From assembly GCA_011763485.2 (NCBI GenBank), contig JAANSK020308151.1, positions 1 through 47,674 on the forward strand: a stretch of 47,674 nt of DNA, written 5' to 3'. The DNA comes from Isoetes engelmannii (Eukaryota > Streptophyta > Lycopodiopsida > Isoetales > Isoetaceae). Shown piece after piece: positions 46,601 to 47,250 of this stretch. Each line of letters opens with the position of its first letter. The stretch's first letter is position 1. The position numbers and the translations under genes are program-made. A model generated the notes under the pieces. It did no database searches and was not told the DNA's origin. It worked only from the letters and a program-made list of their open reading frames with translations.

Positions 46601-46800
46601 GTGTTGCCAGAGGAACCTAACCCTACGTCTTCACTTTCCACCTGTGATTGATCTGCTTGGACGTCAGTGCCTTCAGCCTTTGCCGAAGAGGATTTGAGCC
46701 TGCGCGCAAGAAGCTTGGAAGGCAATTTATGCCGTTGAGCACTCCTGGACTTGGCAGATTTCCATTTTTTGGGCAATTCTCCAGCGGAATACTCCGCCAT
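1581..46800 (-). CDS. DZIP1: DZIP1-like cilium assembly protein, 19-exon gene
   Basis: Exons in order: 46800-46383, 45856-45738, 45557-45393, 45307-45248, 42566-42516, 39797-39696, 37158-37096, 36849-36820, 36726-36637, 31927-31880, 29313-29251, 29180-29136, 25604-25516, 25431-25323, 13430-13363, 6509-6383, 6312-6196, 6133-5775, 1671-1581. All have GT/AG borders, every junction keeps phase, and the total of 2214 nt gives 737 residues. Seen: an N-terminal Dzip-like domain (about residues 108-195, with IDWRTLHVIDVDQLVREV and KLFRLSQLIIEYLL), one C2H2 finger (C258, C261, H274, H279), coiled coil (about 280-418), a C-terminal block (485-560, with ERLQNFGISPDAEGLS) and an acidic tail. Known for the family: DZIP1 acts at the basal body/transition zone in cilium assembly and, in vertebrates, in Hedgehog signalling. 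Inferred: a role in sperm flagella of this plant. The last junction is the least certain; exon 18 could instead end at its own TAA. Confidence 0.88.
1987..2108 (+). repeat. 38-bp repeat pair around a tRNA-Met primer-site-like motif
   Basis: Two near-identical copies (1987-2024 and 2071-2108) start ATTTCTTGGACTATCTATTA and end TAGTGTAGCTCCTC. Between them is TCATGGTATCAGAGCCC (about 2032-2048), the usual LTR-end plus primer-binding-site form of plant copia elements. It is probably the scrap of a plus-strand LTR element. Confidence 0.45.
2261..4785 (-). mobile_element. Non-autonomous LTR element, family A, full ends
   Basis: A short LTR retroelement in minus orientation. The left LTR is 2261-2434 and the right LTR 4603-4785, both TGAAGAAACCCTG...GCTAACA. 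A 5-bp target duplication ATGAG flanks it (2256-2260 and 4786-4790). The primer site TTGTATCAGAGC (4591-4602) sits next to the right LTR and a purine tract CAGGGGGA next to the left. The interior (2552-3697) holds three overlapping open stretches on the minus strand, one with a gag-like 'SSKELWDSM' motif; none shows protease, integrase or RT. Both ends look whole, the LTRs are similar by eye (moderately young), and coding content is degraded or unassigned. Confidence 0.8.
4989..5110. repeat. 61-bp tandem duplication
   Basis: Two copies of ATAAGTATATGCAATCTGGA followed by ACAAGCA(C/T)CAAA, ending in GATAATT(G/A)A(T/C)GCCTTC. They are about 93% alike by eye. The sequence between 4786 and 4989 shows no recognisable gene. 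Confidence 0.8.
5194..5547. repeat. 176-bp tandem duplication with a palindrome
   Basis: Two copies (about 5194-5369 and 5370-5547) begin GCAACTGAAGGAACAGGCTG and are almost identical. Each carries an inverted repeat; in the first copy it is ACTCGAGTGT-G-ACACTCGAGT. The repeat lies in intron 18 beside the possible optional exon. Confidence 0.85.
5633..5700 (-). other. Possible optional exon inside intron 18
   Basis: 68 nt between an acceptor AATTGCAG and a donor AAAAG|GTAAAT. Read after the exon 18 donor it gives QGTEKHDRNISPGPGFYDAS, which looks like real coding sequence. It leaves phase 1, so it does not lead in frame into exon 19. A 29-nt candidate (1826-1854, TATAG acceptor, AAG|GTGTTA donor) does not repair that. 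It may be an alternative 3' end, a decayed exon, or chance. Confidence 0.3.
5775..6133 (-). CDS. DZIP1: DZIP1 exon 18: long disordered C-terminal region
   Basis: 359 nt, phase 0 at start, residues 589-707 plus two bases. It reads DSAIERTNQTRLDQEKISAR at the start and GLGDWESDEEGRNQPQHMS near the end, rich in Ser, Glu, Asp and Asn. The acceptor is TTATTACAG. The donor TCA|GTAAGC overlaps an in-frame TAA (5771-5773): if unspliced the protein would end at residue 708, and if spliced it continues to exon 19. Confidence 0.85.
6196..6312 (-). CDS. DZIP1: DZIP1 exon 17: end of C-terminal block and acidic segment
   Basis: 117 nt, phase 0, residues 550-588. It begins RAVHTRDMDIIESILDDETP and ends in the acidic DPSDDDSDGQ. 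The acceptor is TTGTTGTAG and the donor CAG|GTAAGT. Introns on either side are 70 and 62 bp. Confidence 0.85.
6383..6509 (-). CDS. DZIP1: DZIP1 exon 16: conserved C-terminal block
   Basis: 127 nt; its first base gives AG+C = S507 and it encodes residues 508-549. It reads NENYATAIATLERQRAQRLA, then TAPALEKRNMEYERSTILWH. This fits the family pattern in which 'GLS...Y...M..L...R' is followed by a proline-containing turn and an 'R..+E' helix. The acceptor is ACATGCAG and the donor GAG|GTACAA. Confidence 0.87.
6514..7251. other. Intron 15 left part, no gene seen
   Basis: Unassigned sequence. A short minus-strand open stretch at 6654-6845 matches nothing I know, and no LTR or tRNA-like end is visible. 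Confidence 0.4.
7252..7466. repeat. 107-bp perfect-looking tandem duplication
   Basis: Two head-to-tail copies begin GGTTATAAATTATGTGTAGC and end CTATCCACCCAAGAAAG, with no difference that I can see. That identity implies a recent duplication or strong local conversion. Confidence 0.88.
7957..8306. repeat. 175-bp tandem duplication
   Basis: Two copies (7957-8131 and 8132-8306) begin GTCTTTACAAAGGCTTAAAT and end AACTTATCCCTAGCTT, with several single-base differences. They lie immediately left of the copia LTR end at 8531 and may be part of or next to that LTR. Confidence 0.85.
8330..10595 (-). mobile_element. Ty1/copia fossil C (LTR, RNase H, RT, integrase pieces)
   Basis: Minus-strand copia remnant. 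The 3' LTR ends at about 8531 (CTTCTAACA), followed by a purine-tract complement CCCCTTCTG; its other end is not clear. RNase H and RT motifs run from about 8600 to 10000 (for example ELTDLGLLHFCLGIEVWQ and NVIGSKWVFRTKFNSDGSVA). Integrase lies at about 10180-10582 (FIAVDDFLRF, ELRTDNG, HSQNGVAERKHRSLQNLVR). It is truncated at its 5' side, broken in many places and old. Confidence 0.85.
10615..11383 (+). mobile_element. Ty1/copia fossil D (RT to RNase H piece)
   Basis: Plus-strand remnant meeting fossil C head to head near 10600. Motifs seen are FDMTDLGLLHFYLGLEVWQK, DGIYLSQQKSIRDLLQ and YMQRPTQLHWKASKHVLAYL. It differs in sequence from C, so it is a second family. A TGTTAACCCTATGTGG at 11384 may open its 3' LTR. 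It is broken in several places. Confidence 0.82.
11384..11590 (+). repeat. Probable LTR piece after fossil D
   Basis: Begins TGTTAACCCTATGTGGACG and contains a TATATATGC run and a C/T-rich end, as expected of a plant LTR. No second copy or matching end was found in the window. Confidence 0.4.
11600..11720 (-). mobile_element. Scrap of LTR family A interior
   Basis: About 115 bp match the interior of the 2261-4785 element (near 3440-3570): GGTTTGGTAGAGCTGCAA, CTCCCAAACATCACCAAGT and TTTGTCCA(C/T)AGACTTCTTCTT recur in the same order and orientation. Confidence 0.7.
11947..12110. repeat. About 79-bp tandem duplication
   Basis: Two copies begin TCACGCACCGATG(G/A)GGCAG and end TGTGTATCCATGAGC. 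They have a handful of differences. Confidence 0.8.
12100..12690. repeat. TTCTAGAA-rich block (heat-shock-element-like)
   Basis: Seven TTCTAGAA cores fall between about 12335 and 12680, among many GAA/TTC blocks at 5-bp phase, for example GAATATTCCAAGCATTCTAGAAC (split here as GAATATTCC, AAGCATTC, TAGAAC) and TTCATGAAGTTTC. Consecutive inverted nGAAn/nTTCn units are the heat-shock factor binding form. Whether they act as such here is unknown; they may belong to a transposon end. Confidence 0.6.
12735..12805 (+). mobile_element. tRNA-like SINE head
   Basis: An A-box-like TGGACTAGTGGTTAGAATGG (from 12749) is followed 28 bp later by a B-box-like GGTTCAAATCC (12789-12799), the internal Pol III promoter of tRNAs and tRNA-derived SINEs. 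There is no acceptor-stem pairing, so it is not a tRNA gene. An A-rich stretch follows. Confidence 0.65.
12951..13248. repeat. Four-copy minisatellite carrying CACGTGGC
   Basis: Four diverged units of about 80-87 bp start near 12951, 13038, 13118 and 13196. Each has (C)GTCGATC..GCACACGTGGCAC, then 'GGTCAAGATCGTCC'. Three retain the CACGTG core of a plant G-box and the fourth has CACATG. Confidence 0.8.
13315..13352. repeat. G6-A-T23-G8 homopolymer tract
   Basis: A run of 23 T flanked by G runs, lying 10 bp inside intron 15 from the exon 15 donor (13362). On the gene strand it reads C8 then A23. Length may be unreliable because homopolymers are error-prone. Confidence 0.85.
13363..13430 (-). 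CDS. DZIP1: DZIP1 exon 15: start of conserved C-terminal block
   Basis: 68 nt, starts in phase 0 and leaves two bases (AG) of S507. It reads QFHNCLIERLQNFGISPDAE-GL, matching the 'L.+LG+.P...GLS' start of the animal DZIP1 C-terminal domain. The acceptor is AATGCAG and the donor CAG|GTAACT. Ten bases inside the intron is a run of 8 C and 23 A on the gene strand. Confidence 0.87.
13440..14150. other. Intron 14 left end, no gene seen
   Basis: Holds a small AT-rich direct repeat (TTTATATTTTTGTGCA twice at about 13686-13721). Short open stretches match no family. Confidence 0.4.
14172..14675 (-). mobile_element. LINE endonuclease (APE-type) fragment
   Basis: A minus-strand open stretch of 167 codons with GVAILSKSDLAKLL, FIWLKLARSPFGDLFIAVCY, LDLYTDIVDF and VEDFNARTRD. 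These correspond to the 'G..I..+', 'W.+.....' and 'GDFNAR' motifs of plant L1-type endonucleases, with the conserved Gly of GDFNA replaced by Glu. Only the C-terminal part of the domain is present; no RT follows. It ends against a copia LTR scrap at 14707. Confidence 0.8.
14707..15383 (-). mobile_element. Ty1/copia fossil G (LTR scrap and RT piece)
   Basis: An LTR start TGATGGAATTCAAGTTGAG (14707) of the same family as 16189 leads into RT sequence on the minus strand, with RLVAKGYVQRERIDYDEKAS, IRSMDVKSAFLNGDLKEEVY and the N-terminal RT region up to about 15380. It is a broken fragment. Confidence 0.82.
15384..16188 (+). mobile_element. Ty1/copia fossil E (LTR, primer site, gag start)
   Basis: The plus-strand LTR is about 15384-15646 and ends TTTGACA, next to the primer site TGGTATCAGAGA (15647-15658). 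A leader and gag-like sequence follow (ADFSSKNKKGLGLLKILVSP at about 15910, and LHSLRLDSCKDMLEYISKAK up to 16188), where fossil H begins. The same family is at 38064-38330. It is truncated and broken. Confidence 0.75.
16189..18298 (-). mobile_element. Ty1/copia fossil H (3' LTR, RNase H, RT, integrase, protease-side pieces)
   Basis: The 3' LTR 16189-16407 starts TGATGG and ends CCTTCA on the plus strand, next to the purine-tract complement TTTCCCCCC. Minus-strand motifs follow: RNase H tail (HIEVQYHFIRE, TKPLPKEKFE, 16450-16683; YCDADYAGCVDDRRSTSGYA to 17030), RT (LVLYVDDLIITSNN, 17190-17792), integrase start (17737-17970) and upstream pol (LYVPGLKPNLLSV, 17976-18296). Domain order is normal, the 5' part is missing, and it is broken in several places. 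Confidence 0.88.
18299..19035 (+). mobile_element. Ty1/copia fossil I, inverted partner of H
   Basis: Plus-strand RT end to RNase H of the same family as H (LGIEIWQYDDGIFLSQIKYT, LRYLKGTIDFALFYRHNSKL, GYCDADYAGCVDDRRSTGGY, SKHIEVQYYFIR). It faces H head to head at 18298 and is its inverted copy over roughly 16.6-17.3 kb. It is truncated at both ends and broken. Confidence 0.86.
19036..19411 (-). mobile_element. Second LINE endonuclease fragment
   Basis: Minus-strand remnant of the same LINE as 14172-14675: LYMDIVDFSSIGGISLTGDCNA parallels LDLYTDIVDFSFVGGMILVEDFNA there, and the DNA AAGAGAAATCCACAATGTC is shared. A G13 run at about 19213 interrupts it, and no long frame survives. Confidence 0.72.
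19412..20610. other. Unassigned intron 14 segment with a tandem pair
   Basis: About 19682-19851 is an 85-bp two-copy tandem repeat, each with CCAACTTAAAAAGCAATCCC and TATGTATATGATA. The rest shows no coding or element signature. Confidence 0.5.
20617..21004. repeat. AT-rich block bounded by inverted GTATAAATTA
   Basis: GTATAAATTAAG at 20617 and CTAATTTATAC at about 20993 form a short inverted pair around 388 bp of AT-rich sequence. The motif TTTGGCTAAAG recurs inside in both orientations. It could be a MITE, but the inverted ends are short and no target duplication was confirmed. Confidence 0.35.
21190..21465 (+). mobile_element. Solo LTR piece of the gypsy-like family Q, plus strand
   Basis: Ends CTTGCTGTTCGTAACA (21465). 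The motif order (GGGGGCGATGACCCCAATCA, GGGAGCTAGT, a TATAAATAC-type box, GCTAGTTCTCTGCTC, GGTTGGGTGGCAAGTT) matches the reverse complement of the 29810-31731 LTRs and the piece at 44.0-44.25 kb. The left edge is unclear. Confidence 0.6.
21470..22815. other. Unassigned intron 14 segment
   Basis: No open frame over 92 codons, no LTR or tRNA-like ends and no tandem repeat noticed. Confidence 0.4.
22821..24469 (-). mobile_element. Gag-only copia-type LTR element (TR-GAG-like), full ends
   Basis: The left LTR is 22821-22951 and the right LTR 24263-24469, both TGTTGAGAAACA(G/A)GATCAAGG...ATATCTTAACA. A perfect 5-bp target duplication CTTAA flanks it (22816-22820 and 24470-24474). The primer site complement GCTCTGATACCA is at 24251-24262. 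The interior codes on the minus strand for a UBN2-type gag (23460-23936, YAAWEIYFEGALYGLDDVLD, AAAWEQLKSIYENTNDAEIL) and two CCHC zinc knuckles (23063-23392, CFCCGEAGHWLKDC and CSKCGGKGHWFKEC). No protease, integrase or RT fits between the LTRs. The ends look whole; gag is in about two open blocks. LTRs are alike but unequal in length. Confidence 0.9.
24480..25320. other. Intron 14 right end, no gene seen
   Basis: A few short repeated words (for example 'AAACAAAGGATTTTCT' near 24697 and 24753) but no coding, LTR or RNA signature. Confidence 0.4.
25323..25431 (-). CDS. DZIP1: DZIP1 exon 14: Ser/Lys-rich linker
   Basis: 109 nt; its first base completes G448 and it encodes residues 449-484. It reads SQDSDEMPESSSVTTIKSVK and then the near-repeat SIKSVKRCRK. 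The only open frame is the one fixed by exon 13, which supports both. The acceptor is TGCGCAG and the donor GAG|GTAATC. The 11.9-kb intron 14 follows. Confidence 0.82.
25516..25604 (-). CDS. DZIP1: DZIP1 exon 13: acidic Ser-rich linker
   Basis: 89 nt, starts in phase 0 and ends with two bases of G448. It reads NLTKGSCGGSPESNMESIEN and then DMDSSEVDK. It is low in hydrophobic residues and probably disordered. The acceptor is TTCTCATAG and the donor AGG|GTATGT. Intron 13, after it, is 84 bp. Confidence 0.8.
25970..26760 (-). mobile_element. Ty1/copia-type fossil L (LTR end and gag knuckle)
   Basis: An LTR end ...TTATCTAACA at 26178 is followed by CTCCCTCTGAAAC, a purine-tract complement, so the element is minus strand. 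Near 26465-26520 the minus strand encodes FGHIAKDCPAKKNKEG, the second half of a gag CCHC knuckle. The LTR start near 25970 is a guess. Broken and partial. Confidence 0.55.
26790..27190 (+). mobile_element. Ty1/copia-type RNase H remnant, plus strand
   Basis: Readable pieces include AATSSIAACESVWIGIMDTM and NNPVSHVKTEHIKTRYHFV, which match the 'AAT.C.CE..W++....' and 'NPV.H.RTKHI...HF+' motifs of copia RNase H. It faces fossil L tail to tail. It is broken and old. Confidence 0.6.
27130..27557. repeat. 209-bp tandem duplication spanning a copia/LINE junction
   Basis: Copy 1 runs 27130-27339 and copy 2 from 27340. Each starts AATCCTGTCT(C/T)CCATGTCAA (copia RNase H end) and ends CACTTGGGTCTATGAGACCA (LINE 3' end complement). 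The duplication therefore happened after both elements met. Confidence 0.82.
27300..28190 (-). mobile_element. LINE 3' end, minus strand (zinc-ribbon-type C-terminus)
   Basis: The minus-strand 94-codon stretch 27903-28187 reads VSSHQLESEAGCMSRPKVEH, EHFVFICPVYYEI and LIRYEDQKYIALFLHQMAVH. It is the RVT-associated C-terminal domain found at the end of plant LINE ORF2, with first Cys pair altered (YRLCQL in place of CKLCHL). The 3' UTR to about 27300 shares GCTGGGCCATCTAA-type and TGGTCTCATAGACCCAAGTG sequence with 34920-35585. Confidence 0.8.
28319..28645 (+). other. Unassigned 108-codon open frame
   Basis: Reads MPDQLIHIFLKSLLSSLGFT, then HYKGGRFPNQVPKRHPTAML and GQSMEACIDPAARIQAGALN. The second half has protein-like composition, but I recognise no family, no splice pattern and no partner. 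It lies in DZIP1 intron 12 on the opposite strand. It could be a captured or decayed host exon. Confidence 0.3.
28741..28876. repeat. 68-bp perfect-looking tandem duplication
   Basis: Two copies (28741-28808, 28809-28876) of ATTACATCCCATATAAACAT ending AATACCTTCGACTTC. No differences seen. Confidence 0.88.
29136..29180 (-). CDS. DZIP1: DZIP1 exon 12: end of coiled coil
   Basis: 45 nt, phase 0, residues 404-418: ENLELRTELHNARSK. The acceptor is CATTGCAG and the donor AAG|GTATCA. Intron 11, which separates it from exon 11, is only 70 bp. Confidence 0.82.
29251..29313 (-). CDS. DZIP1: DZIP1 exon 11: coiled coil
   Basis: 63 nt, phase 0, residues 383-403. It reads RLRDLESKFEGVEYQLKKMN, a clear heptad helix. 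The acceptor is TTTTGCAG and the donor CAG|GTCAAT. Confidence 0.84.
29810..31731 (-). mobile_element. Miniature gypsy-like LTR element Q, full ends
   Basis: The left LTR is 29810-30194 and the right LTR 31354-31731, both TGTTAC(G/A)AATAGCAAG...GTAACA-type ends. A perfect 5-bp target duplication ATGGT flanks them (29805-29809 and 31732-31736). Interior: on the minus strand CYNCRRPGHLAKDCPHE (about 30735-30790), a gag CCHC knuckle; and the primer-site region GGTGCTTTCACTGAGAGG next to the right LTR. No pol domains. Part of the LTR start plus leader is tandemly repeated at 31164-31353. The LTRs look close, so it is fairly young. The gypsy label rests on primer site and LTR form, not on pol. Confidence 0.8.
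30249..30491. repeat. CTGCTACACAAGCAYCT minisatellite
   Basis: More than a dozen imperfect copies of GCTACACAAGCA with 4-9 bp spacers (CCTCAACT, TCTT, CTCCACT). It lies inside element Q between the 3' LTR and the gag knuckle. Confidence 0.88.
31880..31927 (-). CDS. DZIP1: DZIP1 exon 10
   Basis: 48 nt, phase 0, residues 367-382: KSTKKSEDTNQGSCLQ, a polar break in the coiled coil. The acceptor is strong (TTTTCCCCACAG) and the donor is CAG|GTGCAT. It lies between a miniature gypsy-like element and a tRNA-like/LTR-like remnant. Confidence 0.75.
32219..32700 (+). mobile_element. tRNA-like / TRIM-like LTR remnant
   Basis: TTGCCCAGTTGGTTAAGGGC (from about 32229) resembles an A box. ATTGGTATCAGAGCAGGTCT (32270-32289) is a tRNA-Met primer site, followed by GAGTTCGAGTC, a B-box-like word. 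After about 120 bp a purine tract GTGGGAGAGAT precedes TGTAACGGCCCATGGTAGAC (about 32420), which looks like a 3' LTR reaching about 32700 (GGTAACA). The best fit is a miniature LTR element; a SINE is the alternative. Confidence 0.5.
32870..34640 (+). mobile_element. LINE remnant: reverse transcriptase to 3' end
   Basis: VDEVKQGIKGLSRRKAKDMN (near 32960) is the RT entry motif of plant L1 elements. LSYADNLLLATSRKMELQKQ (about 33515) is the catalytic YADD site with the second Asp changed to Asn. GRTSSHRLSIEPGR-like and VEDERHVFIECEPRYTRPRS (34350-34480) form the C-terminal zinc domain. Stops and shifts divide the frame into at least four pieces, and long stretches (33780-34080) carry no frame. 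The 3' end near 34640 has no poly-A. Confidence 0.82.
34920..35585 (+). mobile_element. LINE 3' end, plus strand
   Basis: Encodes SHQLEIEAGRASRPKVERSK, KICKLCHLNLVESEEHFSFT and CPVYYEIRGRF, a C-x2-C...H...C domain better preserved than its partner at 27300-28190. The tail TTTGGTCTCATAGACCCAAG with GTGGTCTTTCGTAGTAATAC is shared with that copy. The 5' side is truncated, as is usual for LINEs. Confidence 0.82.
35600..36260 (-). mobile_element. Ty1/copia scraps (leader with primer site; RNase H end)
   Basis: GCTCTGATACCA at 35922-35933 is a minus-strand tRNA-Met primer site, with a leader-like region to its left. To its right, 35972-36268 minus reads HVQIIQHASSTDIMAKLLLS and then LRTLRKFMTKLKI, resembling the copia RNase H tail. 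Both are short and old. Confidence 0.5.
36637..36726 (-). CDS. DZIP1: DZIP1 exon 9: coiled coil
   Basis: 90 nt, phase 0, residues 337-366. It reads VASLRHALKDSNSKLHEVQK and then QLGALQSEVR, with Leu/Val every three to four residues. The acceptor is TATGTAG and the donor CGG|GTCAGT. Intron 8, before it, is 93 bp; intron 9, after it, is 4.7 kb. Confidence 0.82.
36820..36849 (-). CDS. DZIP1: DZIP1 exon 8: 30-nt microexon in the coiled coil
   Basis: Encodes GEVETAAYAQ (residues 327-336), phase 0 on both sides, so skipping it would not change the frame. The acceptor is ATTTTCAG and the donor CAG|GTAAAA. It echoes the 'VKAETAAV' start of exon 7, which suggests an old internal duplication. Confidence 0.75.
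37096..37158 (-). CDS. DZIP1: DZIP1 exon 7: coiled coil
   Basis: 63 nt, phase 0, residues 306-326. It reads VKAETAAVLDAELQRLRAAS, a heptad-type helix that carries on the Ala/Glu pattern of exon 6. The acceptor is GGGATAG and the donor CTG|GTATGG. Confidence 0.8.
37680..38330 (-). mobile_element. Ty1/copia fossil F (LTR, primer site, leader)
   Basis: The LTR 38064-38330 reads TGGCGAAACTTAGGATCTAG...ACCATTAACA on the plus strand and is preceded by the primer-site complement GCTCTGATACCA (38052-38063). LTR and leader match fossil E (15384-16188) in reverse. Only the 5' part of the element is present. Confidence 0.72.
38331..38443. repeat. 58-bp tandem duplication
   Basis: TTATTTCTGTCACCAGCAGC and CAACCAAACCTTTCTTA(C/G)AG occur twice, at 38332 and 38390, with one or two differences. 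Confidence 0.8.
38884..39690. other. Intron 6 right part, unassigned
   Basis: The minus strand near 38935-39060 can be read as GGYVRRAVVFTASQKELLAK, which looks protein-like but matches no family I recognise. A plus-strand open frame at 39113-39451 is equally unassigned. Neither has convincing splice borders that fit DZIP1. Confidence 0.3.
39696..39797 (-). CDS. DZIP1: DZIP1 exon 6: His half of the zinc finger, start of coiled coil
   Basis: 102 nt, phase 0, residues 272-305. It opens with DLHISRRHSK, giving the two zinc-ligand His (274, 279), then a charged Ala/Glu/Lys helix (EDKIAAIASKAEESTAAR). The acceptor is TTTTTCAG after a good pyrimidine tract and the donor AGG|GTAAGT. Confidence 0.9.
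40030..42342 (-). mobile_element. LTR family A, second copy (B)
   Basis: The right LTR 42150-42342 starts TGTTAGAGT and ends ACTCTAACA. The primer-site complement GCTCTGATACCA is at 42138-42149. The interior shares the family-A leader (ATGCAACTG(C/T)AGAT..AACCCTAATG, about 41522-41552) and an unassigned open frame with LRECIRSKFEHESAERHD (40081-40353) and GDVLEQVASMDKEHG (40490-40702). No left LTR was recognised, so the left edge is approximate. Broken. Confidence 0.65.
42516..42566 (-). CDS. DZIP1: DZIP1 exon 5: Cys half of the C2H2 zinc finger
   Basis: 51 nt, phase 0, residues 255-271: IHHCCYCEKIFESSQYL. Joined to exon 6 (DLHISRRH) it gives C-x2-C-x12-H-x4-H, exactly the spacing of the single animal DZIP1 finger ('[22 protein letters not shown]'). 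The acceptor is AATTTGCAG and the donor CTT|GTGAGT. It sits just left of a repeat-rich stretch, and its first Cys is followed by an extra Cys. Confidence 0.88.
42650..43510 (+). repeat. Duplicated coding-like remnant of unknown family
   Basis: GATTGATACGGTGCTATATT and CACTTTGTGGTTTCTA(T/C)TAA occur at 43101 and 43360; GTGAAGAACATCCCACCACT occurs at 43321 and 43462. Plus-strand pieces read ASSHITGQKMSS-like, GLDTLQKDELVKNIPPL and KHFVVSTKPYTTKNL, with stops between. It could be a decayed host gene or element; no family is recognised. Confidence 0.45.
43511..45240. other. Intron 4 remainder, with a gypsy-like LTR scrap
   Basis: From about 44030 to 44260 on the plus strand, CCTAGCTCTCAGCTCGGTGG and GGTTTGGGTGGTGAGT, with AGGGAGCTAGTGCCTATATA before, match the Q-family LTR in reverse and the piece at 21190-21465. 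The rest shows no gene. Confidence 0.5.
45248..45307 (-). CDS. DZIP1: DZIP1 exon 4
   Basis: 60 nt, phase 0, residues 235-254 (TLKTYEILLRATEKQNPRQE). It is a helical linker between the N domain and the zinc finger, as in animal DZIP1. The acceptor is TTGACAG and the donor GAG|GTTAGA. Intron 3 before it is only 85 bp, whereas intron 4 after it is 2.7 kb. Confidence 0.85.
45393..45557 (-). CDS. DZIP1: DZIP1 exon 3: end of N domain, start of helix
   Basis: 165 nt, phase 0 at both ends, residues 180-234. It begins IEYLLYAQEILEDHKSKLL, which directly continues the KLFRLSQLI of exon 2 and matches 'IEYLLHSQEFLTSQL' in animal DZIP1. The rest is a charged amphipathic helix rich in Lys, Leu and Gln. 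The acceptor is TTGCAG and the donor AAG|GTCAAA. Confidence 0.93.
45738..45856 (-). CDS. DZIP1: DZIP1 exon 2: core of Dzip-like N domain
   Basis: 119 nt; completes D140 and encodes residues up to 179. It reads LETILDTITFGDIQGEDT and then NFIKLFRLSQLI, the most diagnostic DZIP1 segment (animal 'NFVKLFRLAQLIIEYLL'). The acceptor is ATGCAG and the donor ATT|GTAATA. The animal proteins have a CPxC-type pair between the 'ITFCDLD' and 'FVKLF' stretches; here that part is GDIQGEDTRNFTEQ and has no Cys. Confidence 0.93.
46383..46800 (-). CDS. DZIP1: DZIP1 exon 1: start and first half of Dzip-like N domain
   Basis: Residues 1-139 plus the first base of codon 140. The start is the ATG at 46800 (MAEYSAGELPKKWKS) in a good context (GAGATGGCG). 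An in-frame TGA lies 24 bases upstream, so no longer ATG start is possible. Residues 10-40 are very basic and could act as a nuclear or microtubule-binding tail. Residues 41-80 are Ser/Asp/Glu-rich. From residue 108 the Dzip-like domain begins, with FVFQKRQTRIDWRTLHVIDVD, close to the 'RxxxIDWRRLxxIDVDRVARE' signature of animal DZIP1. The donor is TTG|GTAAGC. Confidence 0.9.
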
Positions 46801-47250
46801 CTCCAACCACGTCAACCTCAGTCACCCCGTGTCGGCAAAAAAGAAACCAGAAAAAGAACCAAGAAAAAGATGTAGCAAGAGAACCGAAGGTTGAAAATAA
46901 ATAAGGTGTGTGGGGCGCCTTTGCAATGTATTGTAGATGGAGGCTGTTAACAAAGAACGCCTTCACAAATGCACCATCTGCTTCAAAAATATGCTTCACA
47001 ACTGCAATAGCCACAAGAGCCATCCATAGGTCTTCTGAAAGGTCTTCTGGCCATTGTGTTTGGCACAGAGGTGCATATCAAGCCATGAGATATGCCAACC
47101 ATTAGATAATTTGCTAGATATACTAGATTTTTTTTAGCAGGGTTGCCTAACCCGAGGTCGCCTAAACCATGCGATTGTAGCCTATCCACGTGGCCTACCA
47201 CGTCAGCAATTTTTAATTAGAGCCATCAGATCTCTTATTTTCCAATCTGA
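46801..47250 (-). promoter_or_regulatory. Upstream region of DZIP1
   Basis: The 5' leader and presumed promoter. On the gene strand an AT-rich TTATTTATTTT lies about 95 bases before the ATG and could serve as a weak TATA-like element. A G-box (CACGTG, 47189-47194) and a second ACGT core (47202-47207) lie about 390-400 bases upstream. No start site can be fixed from sequence. Confidence 0.3.

Noticed and set aside
46801-46815. Longer start for exon 1 (15 bases upstream)
   Set aside because: That codon is TTG, not ATG, and an in-frame TGA lies just before it; the ATG at 46800 is in good context.
46369-46875. Plus-strand open frames across exon 1 (46369-46620, 46648-46875)
   Set aside because: They are shadows of DZIP1 exon 1; no family motif and no codon pattern of their own.
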